Source: Zea mays
Taxonomy: Eukaryota; Streptophyta; Magnoliopsida; Poales; Poaceae
Direction of reading: 5' to 3'
NCBI RefSeq assembly: GCF_902167145.1
Contig: NC_050097.1
Coordinates: forward strand, 175,738,923-175,802,922
Length of the DNA stretch: 64,000 bases
The notes under the pieces were generated by a model, which was not told where the DNA came from, did no database searches, and saw only the letters and a program-made list of their open reading frames with translations. This document shows positions 21,596 to 34,658 of this stretch, piece by piece. Within the stretch, counting starts at the first letter, position 1. Every line of letters begins with the position of its first letter. Position numbers and translations under genes: made by a program.

Positions 21596-23687
21596 TCCAT
21601 TGAGGAAGGCACTTTTCATGTCCATTTGATAAAGCTTAAAGCCATGGTAAGTAGCATAGGCAAGTAATATACGAATTGACTCAAGCATAGCTACGGGTGC
21701 ATAAGTTTCACCAAAGTCCAAACCTTCGACTTGTGAATAACCTTTGGCCACAAGTCGGGCTTTGTTCCTTGTCACCACACCATGCTCATCTTGCTTGTGG
21801 CGGAATACCCACTTGATACCTACAACATTTTGGTTAGGACGTGGAACTAGATGCCATACCTCATTCCTCGTGAAGTTGTTGAGCTCCTTTTTGCATAGCC
21901 AGCACCCAATCCGAATCTCTTAGTGCATCCTCCACCCTATATGGCTCAATAGAGGACACAAAAGAGTAATGTTCACAAAAATGTGCAACTCGAGATCTAG
22001 TGGTTGTTACCCCCCTTATGAATATCACCAAGGATGGAGTTGACGGGGTGATGTCGTTGAATTGCTTGGTGGACTCTTGGGTGTGGCGGTCTTTGTCCCT
22101 GTATTTATTGATCATCTTCCTTGTCTTCATTAACTTCATCTCCCCCTTGATCATTGTCCTCCTATTGAGGTAGCTCATCCTCTTGATCTTTATTTTCATC
22201 ATCTTGAGCCTGTTCCTCATCTTGAGTTGGTGGAGATGCTTGCATGGAAGATGATGGTTGATCTTGTGCTTGATTGGGCTCTTCGGATTCCTTAGGACAC
22301 ACATCCCCAATGGACTTGTTCCTTAGTGCGACGCACGGAGCCTCTTTATCATCTAGTTCATCAAGATCAACTTGCTCCACTTGGGAGCCATTAGTCTCAT
22401 CAAACACAATGTCACAAGAAACCTCAACCAATCCAGTGGATTTGTTGAAGACTCTATATGCCCTTGTGTTTGAGTGATATCCTAGTAAAAAGCCTTCTAC
22501 AGCCTTAGGAGCAAATTTAGATTTTCTACCTCTTTTAATAATAATAAAACATTTGCTTCCAAAGACTCTAAAATATGAAACATTAGGCTTTTTACCAGTA
22601 AGGAGTTCATAAGATGTCTTTTTGAGGATTCGGTGAAGGTAGAGCCGGTTGATGGAGTAGCAGGCGGTGTTAATCACCTCAGCCCAAAATCGGTCCGGAG
22701 TCTTGTACTCATCAAGCATGGTTCTTGCCATGTCCAGTAGAGTTCTATTCTTCCTCTCCACTACACCATTTTGTTGAGGTGTGTAGGGAGAAGAGAACTC
22801 ATGCTTGATGCTGTCATCCTCAAGAAATCCTTCTATTTGAGAATTCTTGAACTCCGTCCCATTATCGCTTCTTATTTTCTTAATCCTTAATCCGAACTCA
22901 TTTTGAGCCCGTCTCAAGAATCCCTTTAAGGTCTCTTGGGTTTGTGATTTTTCTTGCAAAAAGAATACTCAAGTGAAGCGAGAATAATCATCCACAATTA
23001 CAAGACAATACTTACTTCCGTCGATGCTTATGTAAGCGATCGGGCCAAATAAATCCATGTGGAGTAGCTCAAGCGGCCTGTCGGTCGTCATGATGTTCTT
23101 GTGTGGATGAGAGAGCCAACTTGCTTTCCTGCTTGACATGCGCTACAAACCCTGTCTTTCTCAAAATGAACATTTGTTAGTCCCAAAATGTGTTCTCCCT
23201 TTAGAAGCTTGTGAAGATTCTTCATTCCAACATGGGCTAGTCGGCGATGCCAGAGCCAACCCATATTAGTCTTAGCAATTAAACAAGTGTTGAGTTCAGC
23301 TGTGTTCTCATTAAAATCAACTAAATATAGCTGACCCTCTAACACTCACTTAAATGCTATTGAATCGTCACTTCTTCTAAAGACAGTAACACCTAAATCT
23401 GTAAAAAGACAGTTGTAACCCATTTTGCATAATTGAGAAACCGAAAGCAAATTGTAATCTAAAGAATCTACAATAAAAACATTGGAAATGGAATGGTCAG
23501 GTGATATAGCAATTTTACCAAGTCCTTTGACCAAACCTTGATTTCCATCCCCGAATGTTATAGCTCGTTGGGGATCATCGTTTTTCTCGTAGGAGGAGAA
23601 CATCATTTTCTCCCCTGTCATGTGGTTTGTGCATCCGCTATCTATTATCCAGCTTGAGCCCCCAGATGCATAAACCTGCAAAAACAA
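21596..23687 (-). pseudogene. pol: Sirevirus pol pseudogene (element D), truncated in RT by element C
   Basis: On the minus strand, protease WIIDSGCTNHMTGEK lies near 23650-23610. The pre-integrase region (WHRRLAHVGM) is near 23265. Integrase D and E motifs (SDNGTEF, GVVERKNR) lie between about 22870 and 22760, and an RT start (SQVEGLDFGETYAPVA) near 21720. The frame is broken by a stop near 23346, by loss of the reading frame around 23090-22960, and by shifts near 22160 and 21860. The RT ends at FLNGPIE, where the LTR of C begins. It cannot encode an active enzyme. Confidence 0.88.
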
Positions 23688-23688
23688 T

Positions 23689-26249
23689 TTAGGCCTTGTT
23701 CTTAGGTACCCAAACAGTCTTGGGTCCTTTCACGTTAGAAACAAGCACCTTGGGTACCCAAACACAAGTCTTGGAGCTCTTGTGTTTGCCCCCAACATAT
23801 TTGGCAACTACTTTGCCTGTTTTGTTAGCTAAAACATAAGATGCATCAAAAGTCTTAAACGAAATATTATGCTCATTTGATGTAGTAGGAATTTTCTTCT
23901 TAGGCATTTTAACATGTGTAGAATGCCTAGAGCTAGAAGCCTCATTCTTATATATAAAAGCATGGTGAGAAATGTTATGAGGTTTCCTAGCATGAATTCT
24001 CCTAATTTTGTGCTCAGAATAATTAGCAGGATATAAAATGTAACCCTCATTATCCTGAACCATGGGTGCCTTGCCCTTTACAAAATTAGACAATCTTTTA
24101 GGGGCATTAAGCTTGACATTGCTTCCCTGTTGGAAACCAATGCCATCCTTAATGACAGGGCGTCTCCCATTATAGAGCATGCTATGAGCAAATTTAAATT
24201 TTTCATTTTCGAGCTCATGCTCGACAATTTTAGCATCTAATTTGGCTATATGATCATTTCGTTTCTTAATCATGGCAAGATGATCATCTATAGCCTCAAT
24301 ATTAATATTTCTACATCTAGTGCAAATAGAAACATGGTCAACAGTAGATGTAGAGGGTTTACAAACATTTAATTCTTCTATCTTAGATTTTAACATGGCA
24401 TTTTCATTTCTAAGACAGGAAATAGAATCATTGCAAACATTTAAATCTTTAACCTTAGAAACTAAACTAGCATTTTCAGTCCTAAGGCTAGAAATTGATG
24501 CATTCAATTTATCAATCTTAGCAGTTAAACTAGCATTTTCATTTCTAAGATTGGTAATTGAATCATGGCAAATGCTAAGCTCCTTAATCAAGTTTTCACA
24601 TTTTTCTACTTTCTAAGCATAAGCATTTTTTACTTTAACATGTTTTTTATTTTCTTTAATAAGGAATTCCTCTTGGCTATCCAAGAGTTCATCCTTCTCA
24701 TGAATAGCTCCTATCAGTTCATTTACTTTTTCCTTTTGTTGCATGTTAAGGTTGGCAAAAAGAGTAAGTAAATCATCTTCATCTTCACTAGAACTACCCT
24801 CATCACTAGATGTTGTATACTTGGGGGTGGTTCTAGATTGTACCTTCTTCTTTTTGCCGTCCTTGGCCATGAAACATTTGTGGCGGACGTTGGGGAAGAG
24901 GAGGCCCTTGTTGACGGCGATGTTGACGGCGTCCTCGTCAGAGGAGGAGTCGGTGGAGCTCTCGTCGAAGTCCCATTCCCGACACATGTGGGCATCGCCG
25001 CCCTTCTTCTTGTAGTATCTCTTCTTCTCCTTCTTCCCCTCTTGTCGTCGCCCCTATCACTATCATTAGACATTGGACATTTAGCAATAAAATGACCGGG
25101 CTTACCACACTTGTAGCACACCCTCTTGGAGCGGGGTTTGTAATCCTTCCCCCTTCTTTGCTTGAGGATTTGACGGAAGCCCTTGATGATGAGTGCCATC
25201 TCCTCATTGTCGAGCTTGGAGGCGTCGATGGGGAGCCTACTTGATGTAGACTCTTCTTACTTTTCTTCCGTCGCTTTAAATGCAACGGGTTGCACCTCGG
25301 GTGTGGAGGTGCCACCTTGCTCCAAGTTGATGATGTGTTTGGAGTCTTTGATCATTAGCTCAAAGCTCACAAACTTTCTTATCACTTCCTCGAGAGACAT
25401 TAATTTGTATCTAGGATCCCCACGAATTAATTGTACTTGAGTAGGATTGCGAAAAACAAGGGATCTTAGAATAACCTTGACCATCTCATGGTCATCCCAT
25501 TTGGTGCTCCCGAGGTTGCGCACTTGATTGACCAAGGTCTTGAGCTGGTTGTACATTGCTTGTGGCTCCTCTCCTTGGTTGAGGATGAATCAACAGAGCT
25601 CCCCCTCGATCGTCTCCTGCTTGGTGATCTTGGTCACCTCATCTCCTTCGTGCGCAGTCTTTAGGACGTCCCAAATCTCCTTGGCACTTTTTAACCCTTG
25701 CACCTTATTATACTCCTCTCGACACAAGGAGGCGAGGAGTATAGTTGTGGCTTGGGAATTAAAATGCCTAATTTGGGTGACCTCGTCTGAGTCATAGCCC
25801 TCGTTCCCCACCATAGGTACCTGCGCTTCAAATTCAACAATGTCCCAAATGCTTGCGTGGAGTGAGGTTAGGTGATGCCTCATTTTATCACTCCACATGC
25901 AACAATCCTCACCATCAAAACATGGCGGTTTACCCAATGGAACGGAGAGTAGAGGAGCGCGCTTAGAATTACGGGGATAACAAAGTGGCATCTTACTATA
26001 CTTCTTGCGCTCATGGCGCTTAGAAGTGACGGACACCGCGTTGGAGCCGGATGTGGAGGGCGACGAAGAGTCGGTCTCGTAGTAGACCACTTTCTTCATC
26101 TTCTTCTTCTTGTCGCCACTCCGATGCGACTTGACGCGAGGAGGGGATCCCTCCTTGGCTTTGGTGCCGGACTCCCTTGATGGAGCCTTCCCGTGGCTTG
26201 TGGCCTTCTTGCCGGTTTCCATCTCCCTCTTGGCGAATCCTCCCGACAT
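23689..26249 (-). pseudogene. gag: Sirevirus gag pseudogene (element D)
   Basis: ATG at 26249 on the minus strand. The N-terminus and copia gag domain (GKPPCFDGEDCCMW) are open to a stop near 25590. Fragments follow in other frames: 25556-25257, then 25199-24723 with a knuckle CYKCGKPGHFIAKC, then 24987-24613 and 24591-23689 (coiled coil, ending WVPKV..VWVPK). At least three stops or shifts break it. The pol frame is again +1 relative to gag, as in A. Overall it matches the gag of A in order and length. Confidence 0.88.
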
Positions 26250-26282
26250 CACTTCGAGTTGTTAGACTCTAATGAAGCACCG

Positions 26283-26297
26283 GGCTCTGATACCAAT
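26283..26297 (-). other. Primer-binding site of element D
   Basis: On the minus strand attggtatcagagcc follows the LTR end, the same initiator Met type site as in A. Confidence 0.88.
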
Positions 26298-27480
26298 TGA
26301 AAGTCGCATAGAGGGGGGTGAATAGGCGGAATCTGAAATTATAAACTTAAGCACACACTACAAGCCGGGGTTAGCGTTAGAATTAAGTCCGAATCCGAAA
26401 GAGAGGGAAAACAAATCAACCAAGAAATAAAGCGGATGAACATGGTGATTTGTTTTACCGAGGTTCGGTTCTAAAGAACCTAGTCCCTGTTGAGGTGGTC
26501 ACAAAGACCAGGTCTCTTTCAACCCTTTCCCGCTCTCAAATGGTCACTCAGACCGAGTGAGCCTTTTCCTTAATCTCCCGGGCCACTTAGACCCCGCAAG
26601 GACCACCACACACTTAGGTGTCTCTTGCTTCGATTACAAATCGCTTGAGAAAAGAAATGAGAAAGGAAGAAGGCAATCCAAGAGGCAAGAGCTCAAAAGA
26701 ACACAAAATCTCTCTCTCCCAAGTCACTAAGTGTCTGAGATGAATTGGGGACATGGAGAGGCTTTGATCTTTTCAAATGTGTCTAGGAGTGAATGCTAGA
26801 GCTCTTGTAATGAATGTGATACTCAGAAGTCTTGGATGCTTGGGGTGGTGGTGGTTGGGGGGTATTTATAGCCCTCAACCACCAAACAACCGTTGGGGCA
26901 GGCTACTGTCGATGGGTGCACCGGACAGTCCGGTGCGCCAGCCACGTCACTCAACCATTAGGGTTCTGGAGCTTTTGACCGTTGGAGGCTTTGTCCTTTA
27001 GTGGCACCGGACAGTCCGGTGCCGCACCGTACAGGCACTGTTTAGTGTCCGGTGCGCCTCTGACCTGCAGCTCTGACTCTGCGCGCATTGTTCCTCACTG
27101 TTCATATGATCATCGCGTTTTTGCAGTCTACCGTTGCGCGAAGTAGCCGTTGCTCCGCTGTTGCACCGGATAGTCCGGTGAATTATAGCGGAGCACGCTT
27201 GGAGAAACCCGAGAGTGGTTGTTTGGACTTTGTACGGTCCTGGTGCACCGGATACTATCCAGTGGCACACCGGATAGTCCGGTGCGCCAGACCTCAGCAC
27301 ACTTGGTTTCTTTTGCTCCTTTGAATTTGATCCCTAACTTGGATATTTATTGGTTTGTGTTGAACCTTTATGCACCTGTAGAACATGTATTCTAGAGCAA
27401 ACTAGTTAGTCCATTATTTGTGTTGGGCATTCAACCACCAAAATTAATTACAGGAAAAGGTTAACCCTATTTCCCTTTCA
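26298..27480 (-). repeat. Element D 5' LTR (1183 bp, minus strand)
   Basis: On the minus strand it starts TGAAAGGGAAATAGGG and ends GCGACTTTCA. Palindromic CACCGGAC motifs lie at about 26918-26937, 27003-27030, 27163-27183 and 27244-27287, and several are mutated (for example CACCGGATAGTCCGGTG). A minus-strand TATAAATA is at 26863-26870. It is in inverted orientation to the LTR of C. Confidence 0.92.
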
Positions 27481-28397
27481 CTGAGCATAATAGGGGGCAG
27501 GCATACCAAAGGGAAACCACTCGAGTGGATTCCTCGCCTGGCCCGAGAACGACTGATCATAAGTGACCAGCTGCATTAACTGTGCTTGGCACTGAGCCAT
27601 AGCGGAGGAGTTGGTCCACCGCCTACTCATTGCCTATGAGCCCCTCAGACTACAGAGCACTCATGACCTATGAACCCCTCGGATTGTGGCGCATTTATGG
27701 CCTACACGCGCCCCGACCTATGGTGCACTCATGGCCTACCAGGACTAGGCCTGAGTGCGCAGACCTCTGGCAGGGCACAACACGACGAACCGCACAGAGC
27801 CCCAGGCTCTGAAGGCTAGGGTTCGGCATAGCCCGAATGATGGCGCTCAGGCCCCACGCTGCCCGCGCTGTCCACCATAAAGAACATGAGAAAACCAAGC
27901 GACCACGAGCACGCGTGGCTTTACCCCGTGGTAGAACGCTCAATTTTACCGTCGCTCGGTGGCTCCTTCCTAAGGAAGCCACCGCTAGCCAACCCCCTCC
28001 TTAGCCTATAAAAGGAGGAGGCCAGACACAGGTGGACTCCTGGATCTCTGAAGACATGACGAATGCAAGGACTGACCCTAGACAAGGAGATGCCTAGAAG
28101 GATTGATGAACAGGAGGAGGACCCAGAGGCTGGAGCCCCGCTGCCAAGCCAAGACTTATCTAGGACTCCACCACCACGAATAAGAGACTTGGAGCATCTC
28201 CTCCCTCTCTAGCCCGCTTGTAACCCCTACTACAAGCTTTGATCATCATTGGTGCTGGTAGTGCAAGCCGTCATTGACTAGAAGTAGGGACGTTCTGTCC
28301 GAACCAGTATAAATCTTGCGCCCACTGCGCACACCGTCAGGAGCCCAGAACACGCACAACAAATTTACTTGTCGGACCGAGGTTCAAAACACCGACA
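27481..28397 (+). repeat. Element E 5' LTR, 3' part (917 bp)
   Basis: Homologous to 59386-59947 (shared cactcgagtgga-like and 'catgacctatgaacccctcgga' type stretches). TATA box tataaaag is at 28007-28014. It ends caaaacaccgaca at 28397. The 5' part lies left of D, outside the window. Confidence 0.82.
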
Positions 28398-28417
28398 ATT
28401 GGTGCACTATGTAGGGG
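28398..28417 (+). other. Primer-binding region of element E
   Basis: attggtgcactatgtagggg follows the LTR. It resembles the site of F (gctggcgcgccaggtagggg) but has decayed. Confidence 0.55.
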
Positions 28418-28452
28418 TCTATGTGTTCCCGATGAAGTTTCCCAAGCTTCGG

Positions 28453-28620
28453 ATGGCTAGCAACGACAGTGGCGCGGTTTGGGCTCCCGAGACGACCGTT
28501 CATTTTGGGAGTCTAGATTTCATCGTCAAAGAAGAAGAGGAGATGACCAGGGCCCCAGAAGCCCCAACTCGTTCGACGAGTGACCTACCTAGTGTTGTCA
28601 GAGGTCTCAACGACCTCTAG
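28453..28620 (+). pseudogene. Possible gag start remnant of element E
   Basis: A short frame of 55 codons from ATG 28453 (MASNDSGAVWAPETTVHFGS) that ends in TAG. It sits where gag would begin and is acidic. The next 430 bp (28621-29050) show no usable frame and look like eroded gag. Weak call. Confidence 0.35.
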
Positions 28621-29050
28621 CTCGCCCCCCTCACAAGGAGTGTGGGTTGGCTCGTACCGAGGTCATGGGGTGTTGGACCCCGTTCGGATTTGTTCCTAGA
28701 CATCCTCCTATTAGGATCAGAGGACGGAGTCACCTCCCTACTTAGTGAGGCTCGTTGCAATCCCAGCTAGGAGTTCCTTGTAGCCAACACGACGGGGGAC
28801 CACTTCACCCGCATGGAAAGCCAGAGCACTTCTGCAGTATCATGATACGTGCCACGTCCGCCCACCTCAGCTCAGCCCACCTCCTTAATAATCACCACCG
28901 GGCTCGAGCCTTTCATGGAGCATCCATCATCCAACAACAGGGAGGCTTGGAGGGCCACGGTGGAGGACGGGGCGACCACGACAAGTTATGAAGCAAAGGC
29001 ACGCCATGATGATGAACGCCTGCCACTGCCAAGCCTACGGAGGGGGTGGG
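28621..29050 (+). other. Eroded interior of element E, no gene
   Basis: I see no intact frame or repeat here. Its last five bases (gtggg, 29046-29050) are the TSD of F. Confidence 0.5.
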
Positions 29051-29679
29051 TGTGGGGGATAGATACCCCCCAGGTCCACTAAAAGAGTAAAGGACCTCAC
29101 GAAAGGACCAAGGGCCCAATAAATCGTAAGGTCATTCTTTCGTGGGCCTGGGGAAGGACAACCAGCAAAGCAGATCGACATAGGGCCGGATTAGTGCAAA
29201 CCCGGACAGCCCACAACGCTGAGCGTGCAACCACAATAGAGATCTGACTTTCCTGCGCTGGAGCCCCCATGCAACGGAGCCATGCGAGGATAAGTCGGCC
29301 GAACTACAGGGAGATAAACTCAAACAGTTCACTATCTTTTAGCCACACGTTGTTATCATATCCACATGTATTGCCCCACGGTCGAGTATATAAGGCCTAG
29401 GGGGCACCCCTTCAGAACGATCGACCCTATTACTTAGCCACCCACTCGAACTCTCTGCATTCTCAATTCAGAGAGCTCTCCTGTAACCTCATTCACCAAG
29501 CATACTCACCAGGACGTAGGGTGTTACGCATCTCTAAGCGGCCCGAACCTGTAAACCTTGTCCATTGTCCCTCGTGCATCTGACACGAACCATTTTGCTA
29601 CAGTCGTCGACACTGTCCTACCCCTAAAAACACCTTGAGGGGCAACCCCGGGTGTGCGGTCGGACCCAAAACACCGACA
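29051..29679 (+). repeat. Element F 5' LTR (629 bp)
   Basis: Starts TGTGGGGGATAG and ends AACACCGACA. TATA box tatataag is at 29387-29394. Confidence 0.96.
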
Positions 29680-29699
29680 GCTGGCGCGCCAGGTAGGGG
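29680..29699 (+). other. Primer-binding region of element F
   Basis: gctggcgcgccaggtagggg directly after the LTR, containing the perfect palindrome TGGCGCGCCA. tRNA not assigned. Confidence 0.6.
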
Positions 29700-29725
29700 G
29701 TGTGTCGACGATCCAAGCTAGCTCA

Positions 29726-31137
29726 ATGGCCGTCACCTTCCACAGCAAGATCACCCTCCGTCCCGGATCCGTATTCTGCTTCGGAACAATCTCATCCGTA
29801 GCAGATGAAGAAGGAACTCTACACCGCATTGCGGATCCGCCGGAAAAGAAGTCTCCTCCAACAAACTCCGGAAATGTCGGAGAAGCGCAACCTCCAGCTC
29901 TCCGGAAAAAGATCGTCTCCGGAAAGTCAGGAGCCGAGGGCCCGCTGACCCAGAGAACTCCACTGTCTACTTCCCCGACAAAAGAATGGACACAGATCGC
30001 GAGGAAGAAGGAGACCAAGGGGAAGCAAGTTGTTCTTTCTGTTCCTCCGCCCTCAAAGGAGAACGGAAAGAAAGTCGCCACGACAGCAGCACCATTCTAT
30101 CCCGACGTCCTCTTCATCGGGAGAGTGGAGTCGCCCACCGTCTCCGACGACGAGCCAACTGCACCCGGAGAAGAACCGCCTCAATGAGAATCCCGCCGAC
30201 GGAGGAACCGGCGCAGGAACATTCGACGACATCACGCGGCCGGAGAACGGGATCCGGAGCAACCTGTCTCGCGAGACGAGGTCTCGGAGATAGGAGAAAC
30301 TCCGGAGGAACGCGTCTTCAGAGAACGAAGGAACTCCCGACGACGTGATCGCCGCTGGGCTCAGGAACAAGCCGAGCAAGACGCGAGGCAACGCCGGGAG
30401 AATCCATTCTTCGGGCGCAACCTGAACCCCGACTTCGCCTGAGCCATGAACACGCCGAGCGAAGTCGGAGGAGTACTAGCTCGGATAGCTGATGGACTCC
30501 CCCGGACTCCCGACGCCGAGGGCTACCGACGACTGTTCACCCAGGCGGCCAACCATCTTCTACCACTCGCTCACCCGCCGAACGATCTACGACACGCCAT
30601 CAACAGTCGCTGAGACGCGCGAAGCTCCATCAATGCTTCGCATGAACGGCGGCATGAGAACGAGATCCGCCGCCGGGAGGAGTACGACAGGGATCATGGC
30701 ATCCCAGCTCGGAGCCAAGCCACCAGAACTGAGTCGGCAACGGCCTCAACCGGCGGTACAACCCAGGGACGGTCGAGAAACCACAACAACTACTCCCCTC
30801 CCTGGGACAGACATCATCCCCGACGGCAGGAGGACACATGCGGAGTGTCTGCTCTTACTCCGCGCCTCAGGGCCATCCAATGGCCTCCCAACTTCAAGGT
30901 ATCCAATGTCGACAAATATGAACCTAAGCAGGATCCAGGGGGCTGGCTAGCCGTCTACACCACCGCTGCTTGAGCTGCCGGGGCGTCCGAGGACGTGATG
31001 ACCGCATACTTACCCATTGTCCTTGGGCAAGACGCGCTGCAATGGCTGCGACATCTACCCTGACATTGCATCGACGAATGGGGCGACTTCAGTCGACGCT
31101 TCACCGCCAATTTCCAGTCCCTCTCCGACAAGCCGGC
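29726..31137 (+). pseudogene. gag: Tat-type gag pseudogene, 5' part (element F)
   Basis: ATG at 29726 (MAVTFHSKITLRPGSVFCFG) opens 154 codons to a TGA near 30185. Coding resemblance then continues in shifted frames: Arg-rich stretches, FFGRNLNPDF before a TGA near 30439, and a gag domain with FKVSNVDKYEP, then LPIVLGQDALQWL. Several stops are TGA where CGA would be expected, which fits decay of methylated CpG. It is cut at 31137 by a G LTR within the gag domain and continues after 34663 and after 50596. The native frame reads through the TSD. Confidence 0.8.
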
Positions 31138-34100
31138 TGTAATGCCCAAAATTTTACATTGGAAAAAAATAATGATATAAATAAATAAATACATTCAGGT
31201 TAGTGTTTTGGGAATTTTTCTTTTGAAACCTTTGAAGATTTATTAGTTTCCTTTTCTTTTCATAAATCAGATAATAATAGTCAAATAACCAATAAATAAA
31301 TAAAGAAAAATACATATCACACTGAAGAAATTGTTGTGATACATTTTATTGGAATAAAGAATCATAGTTTAAACTTGACCTCAAAATTTCAAATGAAAAC
31401 ATAGAATAGAAAATAGAAAGGAATTCCTTCCATGAGTAAATAACAAGGAAAATAATATGCAAAGAAAAATATATATGAGTGCTTATAATTCTTCCTACTG
31501 GAACCTTATTTGGGAATTTAACCTGGGTTTGAAATCACAAACAAATTTGAATTCAAATACTAGAGTTTGAAATATAGGGAGAAAAGATAAAAAGAAAAAG
31601 AATAGAAGACCTACATGGGCCGACTGCCTCAGTTCTGGCCCACTTCTTCTTTACCTCGCGCGGCCCAGCTCCCACCATAGCGCCGACAGGCGGGACCCGC
31701 AGGTCAGTCACCCCGCGCCCAGCCTCTTTGTCCACTCGCTCGAGCCAACGTCACAGACAACCGGGGCCCATTGGTCAGGAAGATCTCGCGTGCGCCTTGG
31801 ACACCTACGGGTGGGCCCGATTTGTCATCCTCGGTTCACCTCTGCGCGTTTCCCTTTTGTGCCACTGCCGGTGGGGCCCATCTACCAGGTCCGTCTTCCT
31901 CGCGGGCGACCAAAACAAACTCCACGCGATTTCTACTGGGATTCACGGTCTTCGCGCGAGGGAGGCCGAGTCCGTCGCGCAATGACTGTTGTAATCCACG
32001 TATTGCCTCGGGTGATTTATACCGCGTTGTTGCGCCCTGCTCATCCCTAACCATGCCCAGCATCATTACCGTGAGGAACAGGAAAGAGAGATAGCTCCAG
32101 CCGCCGCCCTTTGGCCCTGTTATCGCGTTCTGGTTCCGGGGAAGTGCTCGATTGGTGTCGCCTGCACGTCTGGAAACCTTCCGTGACCTTTCCGGGTGCG
32201 ATTTGGGGCCGGCGACGTCGGAATCGCTCGCCGTAGCTCAAGCGCCGCCGCGGGTCCCCTCTTCTCCGTGGCCAGCTCCCTCCATTGCCCTCCAGCTGCG
32301 GTGAGTAGCTCCATCGTATTCGAATCACCCTCCTCATTGTGAATCAGGGCCTTGTTGCGTGCGGGGAGCATCGTGGCCTCGATTTGGCGTACTCCGGCGA
32401 TGGCCCCGCCGCGCGTGTGGGCGGCGCCGTCACGCTCTGGCGTCGGTAGAGAACGGAGTCATCTGGTCCGTTGGATTCAGGATGTAGGGATGGGTTTAGA
32501 TCTGGGAGAGAGTCACCGTGGGCCGTTGATCGACTGATGATCGGGCTGGATCCATCCGGGGCATAGCGTTTCGCCCAGGGGGGTTTACCACCGTGGATCT
32601 TTGATCCTGCGGACAACGTCGCGTACCGATTCAGTTATGATGCCGACTTTTAATCTGGGCCGTCCGATTTCTATCCTGCGGCCACGAATCCATCATACCC
32701 CTTCGCGCTGAGCGTTTTGCATAAAAGCCCCTGGATTTCTAATAAACCAACCCGCCGTCCACCGCGGGTTGAATCTGAGTCTGGGATATTTTTATACATT
32801 GGTCCATGTGTTTCTATGTTATTGGCGCCCAGTCCTGAGATCAGTAAAACAGGAAAAATAAAATAGATTTTTAATATAAAAATAAATGCAGAAACTTGTT
32901 TAATCCATAAGAAATTCATATTAAGTCCAAATTAGTTCATTCTGATTCCTATAATTCTATAATATTATTGTTTATCACATAGTACATCTGTTTTGACATG
33001 AAAGTCACATTAAAATTTATATTCTATTTTGTACAAAACACATAAAATCATTAGAAATTCATAACTTTCTCATTTTAACTTCAAATTGAGTCATTCCAGT
33101 TGCAATAATTTTATTTTAATATTGTATACCAACCAGTAACACTGTTTAGCCATGAAACTTGAATTAAAATTGTCCATTCGAATTAATCTATTCTAGGTAC
33201 TCGATAACTCCATAAAATCATAACTTTCTAACTGTAACTCCGAATTTAGTAATTCTTGTTCCCACGATCTCGTAGCGACACGTAGATTATTATTACACAA
33301 TTTGTACTTATGTTTGGTGTAATGTTAATTTTGCCTATACAATGTTTGTTTGTATTGCTACGACTAGCGTGAGGTCACGAGTCATCTGAAGATCATCCTG
33401 GTACCCGGAATCTCAAGTCCCAGGCAAGTTGTGCCCTTGATCACTTCTTTTACCCACTCATGTTCTAATTAATCATAATGATCTGCATAGGTTAATTTTG
33501 ATGGGACCCAATAGGTTACCCTAGTTTGACTATCTTTATACCTTGATTACCACTGGACTTTTTGGGTAGTACTTGCTATTGCTTTATGTGGTTTTGGGTA
33601 TGAAGATTACACTATTCATGATTATACTTTTGTTATCAGTTGTTATTTATTGTTCATGTTAAGATCATTATGTTAATTGGAACATGGAGAACCACCCGGG
33701 AAAACAGTGCTACCACAAGGGTTTATGGACGCCCTTGGCTGACTAATTAGGAAAGCTAGTGGAGGACTACCTTACCCGAAAGGGGCAAGGGCAGTAGGGG
33801 AGTGGTCAGTGTAGGGAGGCCCTCGGGAGGATTTTGCTGTGATGGCGGTCCTGCAAGGGATTCCTACATTGGAGCTTTCTATAAACTGTAGCGGGTTTTC
33901 TGAAGCTAGTGGAACTTTGTAAAGGCCTCGTAGTGTTACCCTGCCTCGCCTCCTCGGTAGAGGTGTATGGGAAGTCGCGATCCCTTGGCAGATGGGTAAC
34001 ATGACTTGTGGGTAAAGATGTGCAACCTCTGCAGAGTGTAAAACTGGTATACTAGCCGTGCTCACGGTCATGAGCGGCTCGGACACTCACATGATTAAAT

Positions 34101-34658
34101 TATGGAACTTAAACTCAATTTGTCATATGCATTGCATCGCAGGTGAGGTTGTTACTTTTGTTCTACTACTTAATTGGGTTGGTATTTACTTATACTTAGT
34201 AATTGCTAATAAAATTTTGACCAACTTTAAAAGCAATGCTCAGCTTCAACCATCCTCTTTGGTAAGCCTTACACTTCACGTGAGCTCCCACCTTTGGCGA
34301 GTTCATTCACATTATTCCCCACAACTTGTTGAGCGATGAACGTATGTGAGCTCACTCTTGCTGTCTCACACCCCCCACAGGTCAGGAACAGGTACCACAG
34401 GATGAAGCGCTTGGAGGATGCTGCGATGAGTTCGTGAGAGATCTAGGCCGTCGTCTCCTAGTCAACTTTGGGTTGCTGGACCGTTGTCTCCTTATAATGT
34501 AATTACTTAATTATTTTGTATAGAACTCCTGTTATGTAGTAAAAATGTGACATTCGATCCTGTGCCATGATTCATCATATGTGTGAGACTTGGTCCCAGC
34601 ACACCTGGTGATTATGTTCGCGCCCGGGTCTTGGTGCCCCTAAAACCCGGGTGTGACA
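31138..34658 (+). repeat. Solo LTR of element G family (3521 bp, Del/Tekay-like)
   Basis: A complete LTR TGTAATGCCC..GGTGTGACA, flanked on both sides by ccggc (31133-31137 and 34659-34663), that is, by a perfect TSD without an interior. By eye it differs from 47071-50591 at about 11 positions (0.3%). An AT-rich first part is followed by a GC-rich block (about 31620-32800) with a TATA-like atttatacc near 32009, then an AT-rich 3' part. Frames of 60-110 codons inside are duplicated in both copies and are not genes. Confidence 0.92.

Larger units (their letters stand above)
21591..27480 (-). mobile_element. Element D: decayed Sirevirus on the minus strand (5' part)
   Basis: Read on the minus strand: 5' LTR (27480-26298), primer site, gag, then pol as far as the RT, where C is inserted. 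The rest of pol and the 3' LTR lie left of the window. Both genes are full of stops and frameshifts. D is inserted in the 5' LTR of E; ctgag (27481-27485) is the likely TSD copy. It is related to C and A. Confidence 0.9.

Noticed and set aside
31771..32616. Cluster of frames on both strands, repeated at 47704-48549
   Set aside because: GC-rich part of the G LTR; present in both copies without codon bias or domain.
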